Shown piece after piece: positions 4,996 through 5,165 of a DNA stretch of 5,165 nucleotides. The translations under genes were made by a program, and so were the position numbers. This DNA comes from Pseudomonadota bacterium (GTDB lineage: Bacteria; Myxococcota; Bradymonadia; UBA4248), in the NCBI GenBank assembly GCA_017613855.1, contig JAGACY010000480.1, positions 1-5,165 of the forward strand, given 5' to 3'. The notes under the pieces are model-generated. The model was not told the origin of the DNA, did no database searches, and saw nothing but the letters and a program-made list of their open reading frames with translations. Positions within the stretch are counted from its first letter, which is position 1; each line of letters starts with the position of its first letter.

Positions 4996-5165
4996 AATTC
5001 GGAATGCGGAATGCGGAATGCGGAATTGAATTTGCAAAACCAAAGGTGAAGTCTGATTAATTCGGAATGCGGAATGCGGAATGCGGAATTGAATTTGCAA
5101 AACCCAAGGTGAAGTCTGATTAATTCGGAATGCGGAATGCGGAATGCGGAATTGAATTTGCAAAA
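4996..5165 (+). repeat. 63-bp tandem module: heptamer array plus trailer, 2.7 copies
   Basis: Units occupy 4996-5058 and 5059-5121, and a third starts at 5122 and is cut by the window end. Each unit is AATTCGG, three AATGCGG, AATT and a 31-bp trailer (GAATTTGCAAAACC then AAGGTGAAGTCTGATT). Copies 1 and 2 differ at one base, A or C in the ACC-NAA-GGT dyad. The period is 63 bp, nine heptamers. The first unit starts 2 bp after the ddl stop codon. A minus-strand open frame through it exists only because 63 is a multiple of three. Confidence 0.97.

Noticed and set aside
4885..5163. Minus-strand open frame encoding a 21-residue repeat peptide
   Set aside because: It is open only because the 63-bp DNA repeat is a multiple of three and lacks minus-strand stops. 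Its upstream part lies antisense to the conserved end of ddl, and it has no homology signal.
1997..5165. CRISPR array
   Set aside because: The repeat unit is 7 bp with no spacers inside arrays. The 63-bp modules have near-identical trailers rather than unique spacers, and no cas gene is present.

Overview
The window holds three complete protein genes separated by intergenic DNA rich in short repeats. Base composition is moderate, and the genes are ordinary bacterial ones: a cell-wall ligase, an FHA/zinc-ribbon protein and a methyltransferase-like protein. The organism is a peptidoglycan-making bacterium. The pairing of zinc ribbons with FHA domains, and of PqqD-like domains with a methyltransferase, suggests a lineage rich in FHA signalling such as Myxococcota or relatives, but this is a weak inference. 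The heptanucleotide arrays also resemble the STRR repeats known from filamentous cyanobacteria. I cannot name the taxon from sequence alone.

Layout, left to right. Positions 1-82 are two identical 41-bp tandem units, each carrying a perfect 20-bp palindrome. The minus-strand gene at 120-1982 encodes a 620-residue protein with PqqD-like N-terminal modules and a SAM-dependent methyltransferase domain, probably of the MidA/NDUFAF7 type. The 1983-2220 gap has two heptamer arrays and a pair of small hairpins. The minus-strand gene at 2221-3483 encodes a protein with two zinc ribbons and two FHA domains. The 566-bp divergent region 3484-4049 carries a near-consensus promoter for the FHA gene, several heptamer arrays, a probable regulated promoter for the rightward gene, and a leader rich in inverted repeats. 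The plus-strand gene at 4050-4994 is a complete D-alanine--D-alanine ligase (ddl). Positions 4996-5165 are an exact 63-bp tandem repeat running off the right edge.

The three genes show no obvious shared pathway. Ddl makes the D-Ala-D-Ala dipeptide for peptidoglycan and stands alone here rather than in a division/cell-wall cluster. The FHA protein probably reads phosphothreonine marks, and no kinase is visible nearby. The two minus-strand genes point the same way but are separated by 238 bp of repeats, so co-transcription is uncertain.

The most unusual content is intergenic. A family of AATKCGN heptamer arrays is bounded by AATT and followed by a conserved trailer of about 31-35 bp containing a small ACC/GGT dyad. 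It recurs in every intergenic region to the right of position 1983 and in none of the genes. It looks like a composite interspersed repeat rather than random microsatellite DNA.
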